64,000 bases of DNA from positions 9,058,001-9,122,000 of the forward strand of contig NZ_AP022870.1 of assembly GCF_011764545.1 (NCBI RefSeq). Direction: 5' to 3'. Each line of letters begins with the position of its first letter. Position 1 is the first letter of the stretch. Of this stretch, positions 1 to 9,769 are shown piece after piece. The notes beneath the pieces were generated by a model. The model saw only the letters and a program-made list of their open reading frames with translations, did no database searches and had not been told where the DNA came from. This stretch comes from Phytohabitans flavus (GTDB lineage Bacteria; Actinomycetota; Actinomycetes; Mycobacteriales; Micromonosporaceae). Both the position numbers and the translations under genes were made by a program.

Positions 1-51
1 CGCGCAGAATGGGCTCGAGTTGAGTCCGTAGTTAAGTTCGGGAGGGAAAAC

Positions 52-567
52 GTGAACAAGGCCGAGCTCATCGAGGCGCTCGCCGCCCGCTTGGGGGACA
101 AGAAGGCGGCGACGGCGGCGCTCGACGCGGTGCTGACGGAGGTCCAGCAGGCCGTCACCAAGGGCGACAAGGTCGCGATCACCGGTTTCGGTGTCTTCGA
201 AAAGCGGGTCCGCGGCGCGCGAACAGCGCGCAATCCGCGTACCGGCGAGGCGGTGAAGGTGAAGAAGACCTCGGTACCGGCTTTCCGCGCCGGTGCCGGC
301 TTCAAGGAGATGGTCGCGAGCGGTCGGGTGCCGAAGGTGGCCGCCGCCAAGAAGACCACCGCCACGAAGACGACCACCACCGCCAAGGCCGCCCCGGCCA
401 CCAAGAAGGCCGCTGCCGCTGCCCCCGCCAAGGCTACGGCGACCAAGAAGGCCGCTGCCGCCCCCGCCAAGAAGGCCGCGACCAAGACCACCGCCCGCGC
501 CACCGCGGCGGCCAAGAAGGCCCCCGCCAAGAAGGCCCCGGCTCGCAAGGCCGCGCCGAAGCGCTGA
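52..567 (+). CDS. hupB: HU-family nucleoid protein with lysine/alanine-rich tail
   Basis: This 171-residue protein should bind and compact DNA as a dimer. Residues 1-90 form an HU fold, with the DNA-binding arm around the FGVFEKR and ARNPRTGE segments (about 47-67). Residues 95-171 are a low-complexity tail of repeated KKA, PAKK and TTT units, like mycobacterial HupB and streptomycete HupS. The GTG start at 52 has GGAGGG 5 bases upstream. It is convergent with the MMPL gene, with a strong hairpin between them. Its place beside mutT1 and ppk matches M. tuberculosis. The tail is coded by near-repeats and may vary in length between strains. Confidence 0.95.
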   Translation: MNKAELIEALAARLGDKKAATAALDAVLTEVQQAVTKGDKVAITGFGVFEKRVRGARTARNPRTGEAVKVKKTSVPAFRAGAGFKEMVASGRVPKVAAAKKTTATKTTTTAKAAPATKKAAAAAPAKATATKKAAAAPAKKAATKTTARATAAAKKAPAKKAPARKAAPKR

Positions 568-577
568 GCAAACGCCG

Positions 578-611
578 AAGGAGGGCACCCGAAGAATGGG
601 GTGCCCTCCTT
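578..611. terminator. Bidirectional hairpin between hupB and the MMPL gene
   Basis: AAGGAGGGCACCC (578-590) and GGGTGCCCTCCTT (599-611) are perfect 13-base inverted repeats around an 8-base loop. They sit between two convergent genes, so the hairpin can end transcription from both sides. There is no long T tract, as is common in actinomycetes. Confidence 0.8.
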
Positions 612-632
612 CTCTGTGTCCGGATGTCCGGG

Positions 633-2717
633 TCAGACGAGCGCGGGCTCCTTCCGCGGCGGCGCCTCTTCCGTCACCTCGATCCGCTTGTGCAGCCGGC
701 GGAGCGGGCCGGGCGCCCAGAAGTTGTACCGGCCGAGGATCGTCATCGTGGCCGGCACCAACAACATCCGTACCACTGTCGCGTCGAGCGCGACGGCGAG
801 CACGAGGCCGAGCCCGATTCCCTTGATGGGCACGAAGCCGCCGACCAGGAAACCGGCGAACACCACCACGAGCAGCAATGCGGCCGAGGTGATGATCCGC
901 CCGGTGCGCTGGATCCCCTCCGCCACCGCGCGATCCGCGGGTACGCCGGACAGCCACCGCTCGCGGATCCGGGAAAGCAGGAATACCTCGTAGTCCACCG
1001 ACAGCCCGAACGCGATCGCGGCGACGAGTACAGGCACTGTCAGGTTGAGGTATCCCAGCCCGGTGGTACCGAAGATGCCGGCCAGGTTGCCGTTCTGGAA
1101 CACCCATACCACCGCGCCGAGCGCGGCGCCGATGCTGAGCACGTTGGTGAGTACGGCCTTGATCGGCAGCAGCACCGAACCGGTGAAGGCGAACAGCAAC
1201 AGGAGCGTGCCGAGCACCACCACGCCGATCGCCCAAGGTGCCCGGTCCACCAACATCGACTGGTAGTCCACGAGGTGCGCGGCATCGCCGGTCACCAACA
1301 CCTCGAATGGTGCGGGCAGGTCCCGGATCGTGCTCACCGCGTCCTTCGTACGGTCCGAGGCCGTGATGTCCACCGGGTACGCGTTAAGCACGGTCAGGTC
1401 GGGGGCGACGGGTACTGCCTCGACCCGCGCGATGCCGTCCACACCAGCGATCCGCTCGCGTAGCGGGGCGATGCCGGGATCGGTGGAGGGAACGGTGGCG
1501 ACGGCCTCGATCGGATCAGGTGCGTTTCCCTCGGGATAGTGCGTCGCCAGCGCGTCGTAGAGCTGGCGCGTGCCCGCGTCGGCGGGCAGCATACGCGGGT
1601 CGCCGAGGCCGAGCCGGAGGTCGAGTGCGGGCAGCGCGACGAAGAGCAGCGCGGCCGTGGTCACGAGCATCGTCCCGAGCGGGCGCCGCTGCACGCCGCG
1701 CGCGACGCGGGCGAAGAAGCCCCCGGCCGCCTGCGGTTTCGCCGGCTTGATGCGGCGCCCCAGCAGCACCAGCAGTGCGGGCAGGAGCGTGAGTGCGGCG
1801 AGCATGTCGACAAGCACGACGGCCATGCCGGCGAAGCCCATCGAGCGCAGGAACGGGTCGGAGAAGACCACCAGTCCGGCGAGCGCGAGCGCGACGGTGA
1901 GACCGGCGAAGAACACGGTACGGCCGGCGCTCGCGGCGGTGCGGGTGGCCGCGGCACGCACGTCCGGGTCGATCGCGCGTTCCTCGCGGAAGCGGTTCAC
2001 CATCAGCAGCGCGTAGTCCACGCCCAGGCCGACCGCCAGCATCGTGGTGACCTGGATGGCGTACACGGAGACGTCGGTTACCTCTGAGAAGGCGTAGAGG
2101 ATGCCGAACGTGCCGCCCACGCCGGCGATCGCGATGAGCAGCGGCAGACCGGCCGCGATCAGCCCGCCGAAGATGAGCAGCAGCAGGACGAGCACGACCG
2201 GCGTGGTCAGCATCTCCGCACGTTGCACGTCCTCTTGGGCTTGTGTGCCGAACTCCGCCTCGGTGAGCGGACCGCCGGACACGGCGACCTCCGCCGCGGA
2301 GATCTCGTGCAGCCGCTCGGCCACAGCGTCCGCGGCCTCGGTCTCGTCTTCGGATCTCAGCGAGACGCTCACGATCAGCGCCTCGCCGGTGCGCGCCGAA
2401 GGCTGCGGTGGGCTCACCTCGACCACGCCGGGGATCGCGCGCACGTCCGTGAGCGCCGCGTCGACCTCTGATAGCACGGCCGGGTCGTCGGCCGGCTTTC
2501 CGTGCACCACCGCGGTGATGGCCGGCTGCTCGGGACCGGTGCTCTCGATGCGGTCCTGCCCGCGCGCCGACTCCGTGCCGGAACCAGAGCTGATTTCGCC
2601 GGTGAGACGCCCGAAGACGCCGATGCCGATGCCGAAGCCGGCGACCAATGCGAGAATCCAGGCCACCACGACGATGCGCGGCCGCCGGATCGCGAATCCT
2701 GTGACTGACGTAAGCAT
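633..2717 (-). CDS. MMPL/RND-family membrane transporter
   Basis: This 694-residue membrane protein is an MMPL-type exporter in two similar halves. There is an N-terminal TM helix (about 12-32), a periplasmic loop to about residue 165, then five closely spaced helices, a second loop, and a matching C-terminal set. GVDYALL and SVDYEVFLL are the conserved TM4 and TM10 motifs that carry proton-relay Asp-Tyr pairs in this family. Substrates are typically lipids or drugs; this one cannot be told. It lies downstream of a histidine kinase and response regulator on the same strand, which may control it. The ATG at 2717 begins right before the first TM helix. Confidence 0.88.
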   Translation of the reverse strand: MLTSVTGFAIRRPRIVVVAWILALVAGFGIGIGVFGRLTGEISSGSGTESARGQDRIESTGPEQPAITAVVHGKPADDPAVLSEVDAALTDVRAIPGVVEVSPPQPSARTGEALIVSVSLRSEDETEAADAVAERLHEISAAEVAVSGGPLTEAEFGTQAQEDVQRAEMLTTPVVLVLLLLIFGGLIAAGLPLLIAIAGVGGTFGILYAFSEVTDVSVYAIQVTTMLAVGLGVDYALLMVNRFREERAIDPDVRAAATRTAASAGRTVFFAGLTVALALAGLVVFSDPFLRSMGFAGMAVVLVDMLAALTLLPALLVLLGRRIKPAKPQAAGGFFARVARGVQRRPLGTMLVTTAALLFVALPALDLRLGLGDPRMLPADAGTRQLYDALATHYPEGNAPDPIEAVATVPSTDPGIAPLRERIAGVDGIARVEAVPVAPDLTVLNAYPVDITASDRTKDAVSTIRDLPAPFEVLVTGDAAHLVDYQSMLVDRAPWAIGVVVLGTLLLLFAFTGSVLLPIKAVLTNVLSIGAALGAVVWVFQNGNLAGIFGTTGLGYLNLTVPVLVAAIAFGLSVDYEVFLLSRIRERWLSGVPADRAVAEGIQRTGRIITSAALLLVVVFAGFLVGGFVPIKGIGLGLVLAVALDATVVRMLLVPATMTILGRYNFWAPGPLRRLHKRIEVTEEAPPRKEPALV

Positions 2718-2831
2718 GGTGCTGATGCTCGTCCGGGACCCGTGCTCGGCGGATCGCCGCCAAGAGTGGAGTCGCGGCTCAGTCCTGGGACGGATCTCCG
2801 CCAGCTGTGTCGCTCAGGCCTCGCTGCCCGC

Positions 2832-3512
2832 TCAACCCGAAGCCGCGCCGGGCACGACAAGCCCCGACTCATACGCGAGGACGACCGCCTGCACGCGGTC
2901 GCGCAGCCCGAGCTTGGTGAGCAGGTTGCTGACGTGAGTCTTGACGGTGTGCTCGGTCACGAACATCTCAGCCGCGATCTCCGCGTTGGACAGGCCGCGG
3001 GCCACCAGGCGCAGCGTGTCGGTCTCCCGCGCGGTCAGCGCTGCCAAGCGCCCCTCTGGCCGCCACCCAACGGGCGCGGAACGGCCGCGGTCCACCATCT
3101 CGGCGATCAGGCGCCGGGTGACGGTCGGCGCGAGGAGCGCCTCGCCACCCGCGATCGTGCGCACCGCCGCGACGAGCTCGTCACGGCGCATGTCCTTGAG
3201 CAGGAAGCCGCTTGCGCCGGCATGCAGCGCGTCGTACACGTACTCGTCGACGTCGAACGTGGTCAGCACCAGCACCCGCGCGTCGGTCTCGGCGCAGATG
3301 CGCGCGGTCGCGCCGATCCCGTCGAGCCGGGGCATGCGGACGTCCATCAGGACCACGTCCGGCCGCAGCTCCAGCGCCGCGCTCACGGCCTCTTCGCCGT
3401 CGCCGGCCTCCCCAACCACTGTGATGTCCGGCTGGGCCTCCAGGATCACGCTGAAGCCGTCGCGCACCAGGGCCTGGTCGTCGACGACGAGGACCCGGAG
3501 CTGGTCAGCCAT
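2832..3512 (-). CDS. NarL/LuxR-family response regulator
   Basis: The 226-residue protein has a receiver domain (1-120) with acidic pair D11-D12 and phosphoacceptor D57 in VVLMDVRMP. A C-terminal LuxR-type helix-turn-helix spans about 158-215 (LTARETDTLRLVARGLSNAE). The ATG at 3512 is preferred over one 24 bases upstream because AGGAGG lies just before it. It overlaps the 3' end of the kinase gene by 8 bases, so the two are translationally coupled. It should be phosphorylated by that kinase and may regulate the MMPL gene that follows. Confidence 0.92.
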   Translation of the reverse strand: MADQLRVLVVDDQALVRDGFSVILEAQPDITVVGEAGDGEEAVSAALELRPDVVLMDVRMPRLDGIGATARICAETDARVLVLTTFDVDEYVYDALHAGASGFLLKDMRRDELVAAVRTIAGGEALLAPTVTRRLIAEMVDRGRSAPVGWRPEGRLAALTARETDTLRLVARGLSNAEIAAEMFVTEHTVKTHVSNLLTKLGLRDRVQAVVLAYESGLVVPGAASG

Positions 3513-4725
3513 TGCTCGGTGCCTCCTGGCTCGCACGCTCGCGCGGCGCTGAAGGGGCGTCGGGGCGGCTCAGCCCAGACGCCGTCGGGCCGACTCGCTC
3601 GCTCACCGGCAGGGTGGCCGTGACCTGGAAGCCGGTGCCGCCCGGGCCGGGCCCGGTGCGCAGCGCGCCACCCACCGCGCCAACCCGCTCGCGCATGCCC
3701 ATGATGCCGTGGCCACCCCCGTCGCCATTGCCGCCGGACGGCCCTCGCCCGTCGTCCCGCACCTCTACCCCCAGCTGGTCGGGAGTCCAGTCGAGCCGGA
3801 TCCACACGCGCTTGGCGCCGGCGTGCCGCACCACGTTGGTCAGGGACTCCTGGACCACACGGTATGCGGCCAGCCCAAGCTCGGGCGGCAGCGGTCGCCG
3901 GTCGCCACGCTCCTCGAGCGCCACCGCGAGGCCGGCCTCGCGGGCCCGCTCGGCGAGCGCGGCGAGGCCGTCGAGGTCAGGCTGTGGCGCCCGGCTGCCC
4001 GCCTCTCCACGCAGCATCCCGAGGGTGCGACGCAGCTGGGTCAGCGTCTCCCGGGCGGTCTCCCCGATCGTGTCGAAGACCCGCTCGGCACGCGCCGGGT
4101 CGGACCGCACGAGCACCGGCCCGGCCTCGGCCTGCACGGCGATGAGACTGATCGAGTGGGCCAGGATGTCGTGCATGTCGCGGGCGATCCGCTCGCGCTC
4201 CCGGGCCGCGGCCGCCTCCCGCTCCTCGGCATGGCGCCGGGTGCGCTCCTCGAGCAGGGCGATGCGGTCGTGGCGGGCGCGGGCGCCGGTGCCCAGCGCA
4301 TACGCCCCGATGAAGAGCAGCCCGACGATCGGCAGCTGCACGAGCTTGTCCTGGTGGTCGACGAACGCGAGGGTGATACCGACGGCCGTGCCGGCGGAGC
4401 CGATCAGCCGGGACAGCGGGCCACTCCGCGCGGCCAGCGTGTAGGTCGCGACGAGCTGGCTGTATGGCGGGTCGTCCAGCCCGTAGAGCATGGTGAGCAG
4501 GACCGTGGAGACACCGCACACCGCGGTCACCGGCAACGGCCAGCGGCGCCGCCAGATGAGCGGCAGCGTCGCCGCGGCGGCCAGCAGCAGCGCCAGCGGG
4601 TGGGCCTCGCTGTGGCCGGTGGCCGAGATCGCCAGCAGCACGTAGCAGAGCAGCGCGATCGCGACGTCGACCACGTGCGGGGGCACCGCCGCGGTGCGCT
4701 CGCGTAGCGTCGTCAGCCAGGTCAC
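3505..4725 (-). CDS. Sensor histidine kinase, HisKA_3 type
   Basis: The 406-residue kinase has about four to six hydrophobic segments in residues 15-150, a short coiled linker, a HisKA_3 domain with the phosphorylated His in RDMHDILAH (about 185), and a HATPase_c domain with N box (NVVRHAG) and G box (DDGRG, GHGIMGMRERV). No extracellular sensor domain is visible, as is common for this NarX/DesK-like class. It is first in a minus-strand kinase-regulator-transporter series. The signal is unknown. Confidence 0.9.
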   Translation of the reverse strand: MTWLTTLRERTAAVPPHVVDVAIALLCYVLLAISATGHSEAHPLALLLAAAATLPLIWRRRWPLPVTAVCGVSTVLLTMLYGLDDPPYSQLVATYTLAARSGPLSRLIGSAGTAVGITLAFVDHQDKLVQLPIVGLLFIGAYALGTGARARHDRIALLEERTRRHAEEREAAAARERERIARDMHDILAHSISLIAVQAEAGPVLVRSDPARAERVFDTIGETARETLTQLRRTLGMLRGEAGSRAPQPDLDGLAALAERAREAGLAVALEERGDRRPLPPELGLAAYRVVQESLTNVVRHAGAKRVWIRLDWTPDQLGVEVRDDGRGPSGGNGDGGGHGIMGMRERVGAVGGALRTGPGPGGTGFQVTATLPVSERVGPTASGLSRPDAPSAPRERASQEAPSNG

Positions 4726-4815
4726 GCTCGCAGTATCACCCGCTCGGGCGATACTCCGCCTCCCTCGTGGGAGCGAGGTACCCGTACCACCGGAACGATC
4801 GATCGAGGGACAAGG

Positions 4816-5705
4816 TCAGTCGGTGAGGCGGTCCGCGCCGGCGAGATGCCGGCCGGCGAAGGCGAGCAGCCAACCCGTGCCCTTCGGGTGACCCAGGCCT
4901 TCGCCGAGCCCAGGCCGGAGAGGCGGGCGAGGGCCGGCGGGATCACCTTGCCCTGGCTGGACACGACCACCGCCTCGCACTCGATGGCCAGCTCGGCCAG
5001 GCGGGTCGCCGCGCTGATGGCGACGTCGGCCGGATCCTGGCCCGGCTTCGGCTCGTCGAACGCGGAGTCGATCTCGATCGGCAGGTCGAGGCGCGCGGCC
5101 AGCGGCTCGACGGTCTGGGTGCACCGGCGGGCGCTGGCGGACCGGATCAGCTCCGGCCGCACCTGGGCCAGGACCGGGGCGAGCGACCGTGCCTGGGCGC
5201 GACCGGCCTGGTCGAGCGGGCGGGCGTCGTCCGGCCCGGTCCACGTGCCGCGCTTTCCGGCCAGCGCGTGCCGCACCACGGCGATCACCGCGGTGACGTG
5301 GGGGAGGCCCGTGAAATGGCGTAGTACCCGGGCGTCGTGCGGGTACGTCACCACGCGTGCGGCCGTCTCCGGCGAGACCCACCGGATCCGGTCCACCTCC
5401 GAGTTGGCGGTGAAGCGCACTGTCGACAGGGCGCGCATCGACCAGAAGTCGACAACCTTCGGCTGACCCTCCCGCCGGTACCGGACCGAGGGCAGGCGAA
5501 GCTGCGGCCGCGCGTGTACCCCCGTCTCCTCCTGGACCTCCCGCACCGCGGCGGCCAGCGGATGCTCGCGGGCGTCGAGCTTGCCCTTGGGCAGTGACCA
5601 GTCGTCGTAGCGCGGACGGTGCACCAGGCACACCTCGACACCGCCGCGTGCGCCGGGCCGCCAGACGACACCGCCCGCGGCCCGGATGGGGCCTACGGGA
5701 GCCAA
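4816..5705 (-). CDS. mutT1: MutT1-like NUDIX hydrolase fused to histidine phosphatase (frameshifted)
   Basis: The N-terminal half is a NUDIX domain: GKLDAREHPLAAAVREVQEE fits the Nudix box and follows PRYDDWSLPK. The C-terminal half is a SixA-like histidine phosphatase that begins with VVRHALAGKRG (RHxxAxxR). M. tuberculosis MutT1 has this two-domain build and degrades 8-oxo-dGTP and diadenosine polyphosphates. One base is lost in the GGG at 4886-4888; restoring it gives a VTPKGTGWLLAF ending and 296 residues. A TTG start at 5705 is the best visible one and overlaps the CYTH-CHAD gene by 13 bases. No stronger in-frame start is seen. Confidence 0.85.
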
Positions 5706-7221
5706 TCTGTCATCCGGGGCTTCGCCGCTCTGCGCCAGGCTTCCGGGAACTCGGCGCGGACCGTGCGGATAGAGGTGCGCTCGCGCTCGAAGAGCCGGCC
5801 CGCGGTCACCGCGAGGGCGTGGTCGTCGGGGTCGGACATCGCGATGTCGAGCCACGTCTCGGCGGCGGTCGCGGCATCCTGGTGCTCGCCCAGCAGGTCC
5901 TGCACCCCGGCGAGGGCCTTGGCCAGCTCCGGGGCCGCGCCGCCGAGCACGCCAGCGACCGCCTCCACCGCGTACCGGGCGCGCTTGCCGTTGATGCGTA
6001 CCGCGTGCCACTGCTCGTCCGGCGCGTAGGGGTCGAGGTCGGCAGCGCCGTCGACCCCCTTGGCGCCGAGCGCGAACGTCCGCCACGGCCGGGACACCAG
6101 CTTCGGCAGCACGTCGACCGCCCGCTCGTGGGCCAGCGGGGTGAGGTGCGGCTCGCGGGCCGCCGCGACGAGGTTTTCGACGAGCTTGGCGTACCGGTCC
6201 GAGCGGAGCCCTACGTCGAGCGCGACGAGGGCCTCTTCGTGCCGGGCCGCGAGGTCCGCGTCGATCCGCGCGACGGACGCCTCCTCGGGCGGGCTGAGCG
6301 GGTCGACGGAGGCGGTACGGCGCAGCCGGGCCCGTAGCACCTCGGCATCGCGGGCGCCACCGAGCAGCCCGGCCAACCAGCCCAGCTCGTCGCGGAGCGG
6401 CTTGGCCCAACCGCTGTCGACAAGCGGGCCGAACGTCTTGAGGTCGCTGCGCAGCCGCCGGCAGCCGACTCGCATCTGGTGTACGGCGGTGTCGTTGTCG
6501 CCGACCGGGGCCCGCAGCCGCACCAGCGGGTCGTGGGTGAGGACCCGCTCGATGCCCTTGCGGATGGCCGCGGTGACCACCTCGCCGGCCCGTGGCTTGC
6601 GCGGCAGCTCGCCGGCCCGTACCAGGTCGGGCGGACCGGTGGCGGCGTCGCCGAGCGCGCGTACAAGCTTGGGGGTGAACCCACCGGCCACCGCACCCGC
6701 CTCGTGCAACGCCTCCTCGACCCGGTCGAGCAGCTTGCGGCCGCCGCCCTTGCGCTCCACCTCGATCTCGCGGAACTTCGACTGGACCTTGCGATCCTCG
6801 AGCACCGAGACCGCGTCGTCGGCGATCTCGACGAGCAGCCGGTCGTCGGCGTCGCGCAGCTCATACGCCCGGCGGACCGTGCGCACCACGGCGGCCGGCT
6901 CCAGCTCGGCACCCCGCGAGAACGCGGTGACGAGCGCGAGCAGGTCGGCCGGTGGCGTGCCGGGACCGCCGCCCGGGAGATCTCGTGGCGGACGCCCGGG
7001 CTGTCGGACGGCAGCTTGACCGTCCACGGCTCGGCATCGCCCTTGCGGTACCGCAGGGACACCCCGGCCCGCGCCATGCGCAGGTCCGGGGCGTCGTAGT
7101 AGGTGGCGGTGAGGGTGACCGACGGCCGCTCCTCGACCCGGCCGCCGGAGGGCAGGCACGGGGTCAGATCGGGCAGCGTGAAGCGCGGCTCCACCTCGTA
7201 CTTGCGTTCCTCCTCCAGCAT
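5693..7221 (-). CDS. CYTH-CHAD domain protein (frameshifted)
   Basis: An N-terminal CYTH domain opens with EEERKYEVEP (the ExExK motif) and holds LRYRKGD and WTVKLPS; this fold binds or hydrolyses triphosphates with divalent metal. The C-terminal CHAD domain (about 220-509) is helical and rich in conserved His/Arg, e.g. VHQMRVGCRRLRSDLKTF and the KRARYAVEAV stretch. CHAD domains bind polyphosphate granules. It lies 9 bases after ppk on the same strand, which supports a polyphosphate role. A base is missing at about 6960-6961; restoring it joins the two domains into one 509-residue frame. Confidence 0.88.
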
Positions 7222-7230
7222 CTGATCAGC

Positions 7231-9492
7231 CTACTCAGTGCGAGTCTTCGATGTCCCCTGCACGCGGCGCAGGAGAGCCTCCTGGAGATGGATCTCGCCC
7301 TGCCGGCGGATCCAGGTGCCGTCCGGCCGCAGCTCGAACGCCTCGCACTCGTCGCTCATCGAGAGCTGGATGACGTGGTCGAGCTCGGCGCGGGCGATCG
7401 GGTCGGTGACCTGCACCAGCGCCTCGACCCGGCGGTCGAGGTTGCGGTGCATGAGGTCGGCCGAGCCGATCCAGAACTCGGTGGAACCGTTGTTGCCGAA
7501 CCGGAAGATCCGCGAGTGCTCGAGGAAGCGGCCGAGGATCGAGCGGACCCGGATGTTTTCCGACAGGCCGGGTACGCCGGGGCGCAGCATGCACATGCCG
7601 CGGACGATCAGATCCACCTGTACGCCGGCCCGCGAGGCCCGGTACAGCGCGTCCACGACCTCCTCGTCGACCAGCGAGTTCACCTTGATCTGGACGAGGC
7701 CGTGGCCGCCGAGGCGGGCGTGCTCGATCTCCCGCTCGATGCGGCCGATGATGCCGGCGCGCACCCCGTGCGGCGCGACAAGCAGCCGCCGGTACGCGGT
7801 CTGGCGGCTGTAGCCGGTCAGCACGTTGAACAGGTCGGTGACGTCCGCGCCCACCTCCGGGTCGGCGGTGAGCATGCCGAAGTCCTCGTACAGCCGGGCC
7901 GTCTTCGGGTGGTAGTTGCCCGTGCCGATGTGGCAGTACCGGCGGATCTGGTTGCCCTCCTGCCGTACGACGAGCGAGGTCTTGCAGTGCGTCTTGAGCC
8001 CCACCAGCCCGTACACCACGTGGCAGCCGGCCCGCTCCAGCGTGCGCGCCCAGCCGATGTTGGCCTGCTCGTCGAAGCGCGCCTTGATCTCGACAAGCAC
8101 CACCACCTGCTTGCCCGCGGCGGCCGCCTCGACAAGCGCGTCGACGATCGGGGAGTCGCCGCTGGTGCGGTACAGCGTCTGCTTGATGGCCAGCACGTTG
8201 GGGTCGGCCGCGGCCTGCTCGATGAAGCGCTGCACGCTCGTCGAGAAGGAGTGGTACGGGTGGTGCACCAGCACGTCGCCGTCGCGCAGCGTGGCGAAGA
8301 CGCTCCGCGGCACCTCGCCCTCGGCGAAGCGCGGGTGCGTCGCCGGCACGAACGGGCGATCCTTGAGCGAGGGCCGGTCGACCGCGTCGTACATCTGCCA
8401 GAGCGAGGAGAGGTCGAGCAGCCCCGGCACCTTGATCACGTCGTGGCTGTCCATGTCCAGCTCGTGCACGAGCGTGTCGAGCATCTGCTCGGACATCGTC
8501 GAGGCGACCTCCAGTCGCACCGGCGGGCCGAAGCGGCGCTGCGCGAGCTCCCGTTCCAGCGCTTGGAGCAGATCTTCGTCGCGGTCCTCGTCGACCTCCA
8601 GGTCGGCGTTGCGGGTGACCCGGAAGAGGTGGCACTCGACCACCTGCATGCCGGAGAAGAGGTGGCCGAGCTGGGTGGAGATGAGCTCCTCCAGCGGGAG
8701 GAAGCGGGCGGCGCGGCCAGTGTTCTCCACCACCACGAAGCGCGGCACGTTGTTGGGCACCTTGACCCGGGCGAACAGCTCGGGCCCGCCGTCCGGGTCG
8801 CGCACGGTGACGGCCAGGTTGAGCGAGCGGCTGGAGATGTACGGGAAGGGGTGCGCCACGTCGACCGCGAGTGGGGTCAGGACCGGAAAGACCACCTCCC
8901 GGAAGTACGTGCGGAGCCGGTCCCGCTCCTCGCCGTCGAGCTCGGACCAGCCGACCAGCTGGATGCCCTCGGCGGCGAGCTTGGGCTGCACCTCCTCGGC
9001 GAAGCAGCGCGCGTGCCGGGCGATCAGCTCGCTTGTCTTCTCCGCGATGAGCTCCAGCTGGGTGCGGAGCGGGATCTGGTCGCCGCCGCGCACCGGCAGG
9101 CCCGCCTGGAGGCGGCGCTTCAGGCCGGCGACCCGCACCATGTAGAACTCGTCCAGGTTGCTCGCGAAGATCGCCAGGAACTTGGCCCGCTCCAGCAGCC
9201 GCGTGTCCGGGTCCTCGGCAAGGGCGAGCACCCGTGCGTTGAAGTCCAACCAGGAGAGCTCCCGGTTGAGGAACCGGTCTTCGGGCAGCGGGTCGGGCAG
9301 TGCCACGGGCTCGTCGCCGGGAGGCGGCCGGTCGGCGCCGTCGGTGCGCGCTTCTGGCGGCTCCGGGGGATTGGTCACCTCCGGTGACGCCTTCGCGAAC
9401 CGGCCGTCGGAGCCGCGCAGCGGGATGGTCGCGAGCACGGCGCCGGGGGCTCGGCGCTGCTGTGGGGGCTTGGCGGAAGGCGTGTCACTCAC
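7231..9492 (-). CDS. ppk: Polyphosphate kinase 1
   Basis: This enzyme polymerises the ATP gamma phosphate into polyphosphate, reversibly. After a proline-rich leader, FLNRELSWLDFNARVL opens the N domain. The KTHCK segment (about 470) carries the HxK histidine expected to be phosphorylated, HIGTGNYHPKTARLYEDFG follows it, and RNLDRRVE lies near the C end. The GTG start at 9492 gives 753 residues and is chosen over a TTG at 9510 because a PHO box ends only 4 bases from the latter; neither has a strong ribosome site. CYTH-CHAD and mutT1-like genes follow closely. Confidence 0.95.
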   Translation of the reverse strand: MSDTPSAKPPQQRRAPGAVLATIPLRGSDGRFAKASPEVTNPPEPPEARTDGADRPPPGDEPVALPDPLPEDRFLNRELSWLDFNARVLALAEDPDTRLLERAKFLAIFASNLDEFYMVRVAGLKRRLQAGLPVRGGDQIPLRTQLELIAEKTSELIARHARCFAEEVQPKLAAEGIQLVGWSELDGEERDRLRTYFREVVFPVLTPLAVDVAHPFPYISSRSLNLAVTVRDPDGGPELFARVKVPNNVPRFVVVENTGRAARFLPLEELISTQLGHLFSGMQVVECHLFRVTRNADLEVDEDRDEDLLQALERELAQRRFGPPVRLEVASTMSEQMLDTLVHELDMDSHDVIKVPGLLDLSSLWQMYDAVDRPSLKDRPFVPATHPRFAEGEVPRSVFATLRDGDVLVHHPYHSFSTSVQRFIEQAAADPNVLAIKQTLYRTSGDSPIVDALVEAAAAGKQVVVLVEIKARFDEQANIGWARTLERAGCHVVYGLVGLKTHCKTSLVVRQEGNQIRRYCHIGTGNYHPKTARLYEDFGMLTADPEVGADVTDLFNVLTGYSRQTAYRRLLVAPHGVRAGIIGRIEREIEHARLGGHGLVQIKVNSLVDEEVVDALYRASRAGVQVDLIVRGMCMLRPGVPGLSENIRVRSILGRFLEHSRIFRFGNNGSTEFWIGSADLMHRNLDRRVEALVQVTDPIARAELDHVIQLSMSDECEAFELRPDGTWIRRQGEIHLQEALLRRVQGTSKTRTE

Positions 9493-9513
9493 GGAAACAT
9501 CATCACCCAAAAC

Positions 9514-9531
9514 GGTTAACCTGAGGTGAAT
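9514..9531 (-). promoter_or_regulatory. Candidate PHO box (PhoP site) upstream of ppk
   Basis: On the minus strand the sequence ATTCACCTCAGGTTAACC contains two heptamers, ATTCACC and GTTAACC, spaced 11 bases apart. Each matches six of seven bases of the streptomycete PHO-box unit GTTCACC. The site lies 22 bases before the preferred ppk start. PhoP control of ppk is known in Streptomyces; here it is inferred from sequence only. Confidence 0.6.
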
Positions 9532-9546
9532 TTGCCCGGTGTTTGA

Positions 9547-9744
9547 TCATTGGAAAGTCGGCAACGTAAGCCGTGTCACCTGGCCGGACTCGTCACGGTC
9601 GATACGTACGCGCTGGCCAAGGCGGAGCAGCCGCAGACCCGACGCGGCGAACGCCTCCGAGGGGTAGACGATCTCCGTGCCGTCATCCAGCAAGAGGGTG
9701 CCGGAGCGGGTCTCCGGGTCGTACGTAGCGACGGTGCCTTGCAT
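9547..9744 (-). CDS. Small cold-shock-like OB-fold protein
   Basis: This 65-residue protein starts MQGTVATYDPETRSGTLLLD, close to the first strands of a cold-shock domain (GTVKWF...GYGFI) but without the aromatic RNP1 residues. It ends TRLTLPTF. It is probably a short beta-barrel; nucleic-acid binding is only a guess. It sits between fbiD and ppk on the same strand. The ATG at 9744 is the only good start. Confidence 0.7.
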   Translation of the reverse strand: MQGTVATYDPETRSGTLLLDDGTEIVYPSEAFAASGLRLLRLGQRVRIDRDESGQVTRLTLPTFQ

Positions 9745-9769
9745 GAGATCAGCCTATCCGGGGCTGGGG

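Noticed and set aside
6952..9387. 811-codon plus-strand open frame opposite ppk
   Set aside because: It is a composition shadow of ppk, His/Arg/Val-rich without motifs.
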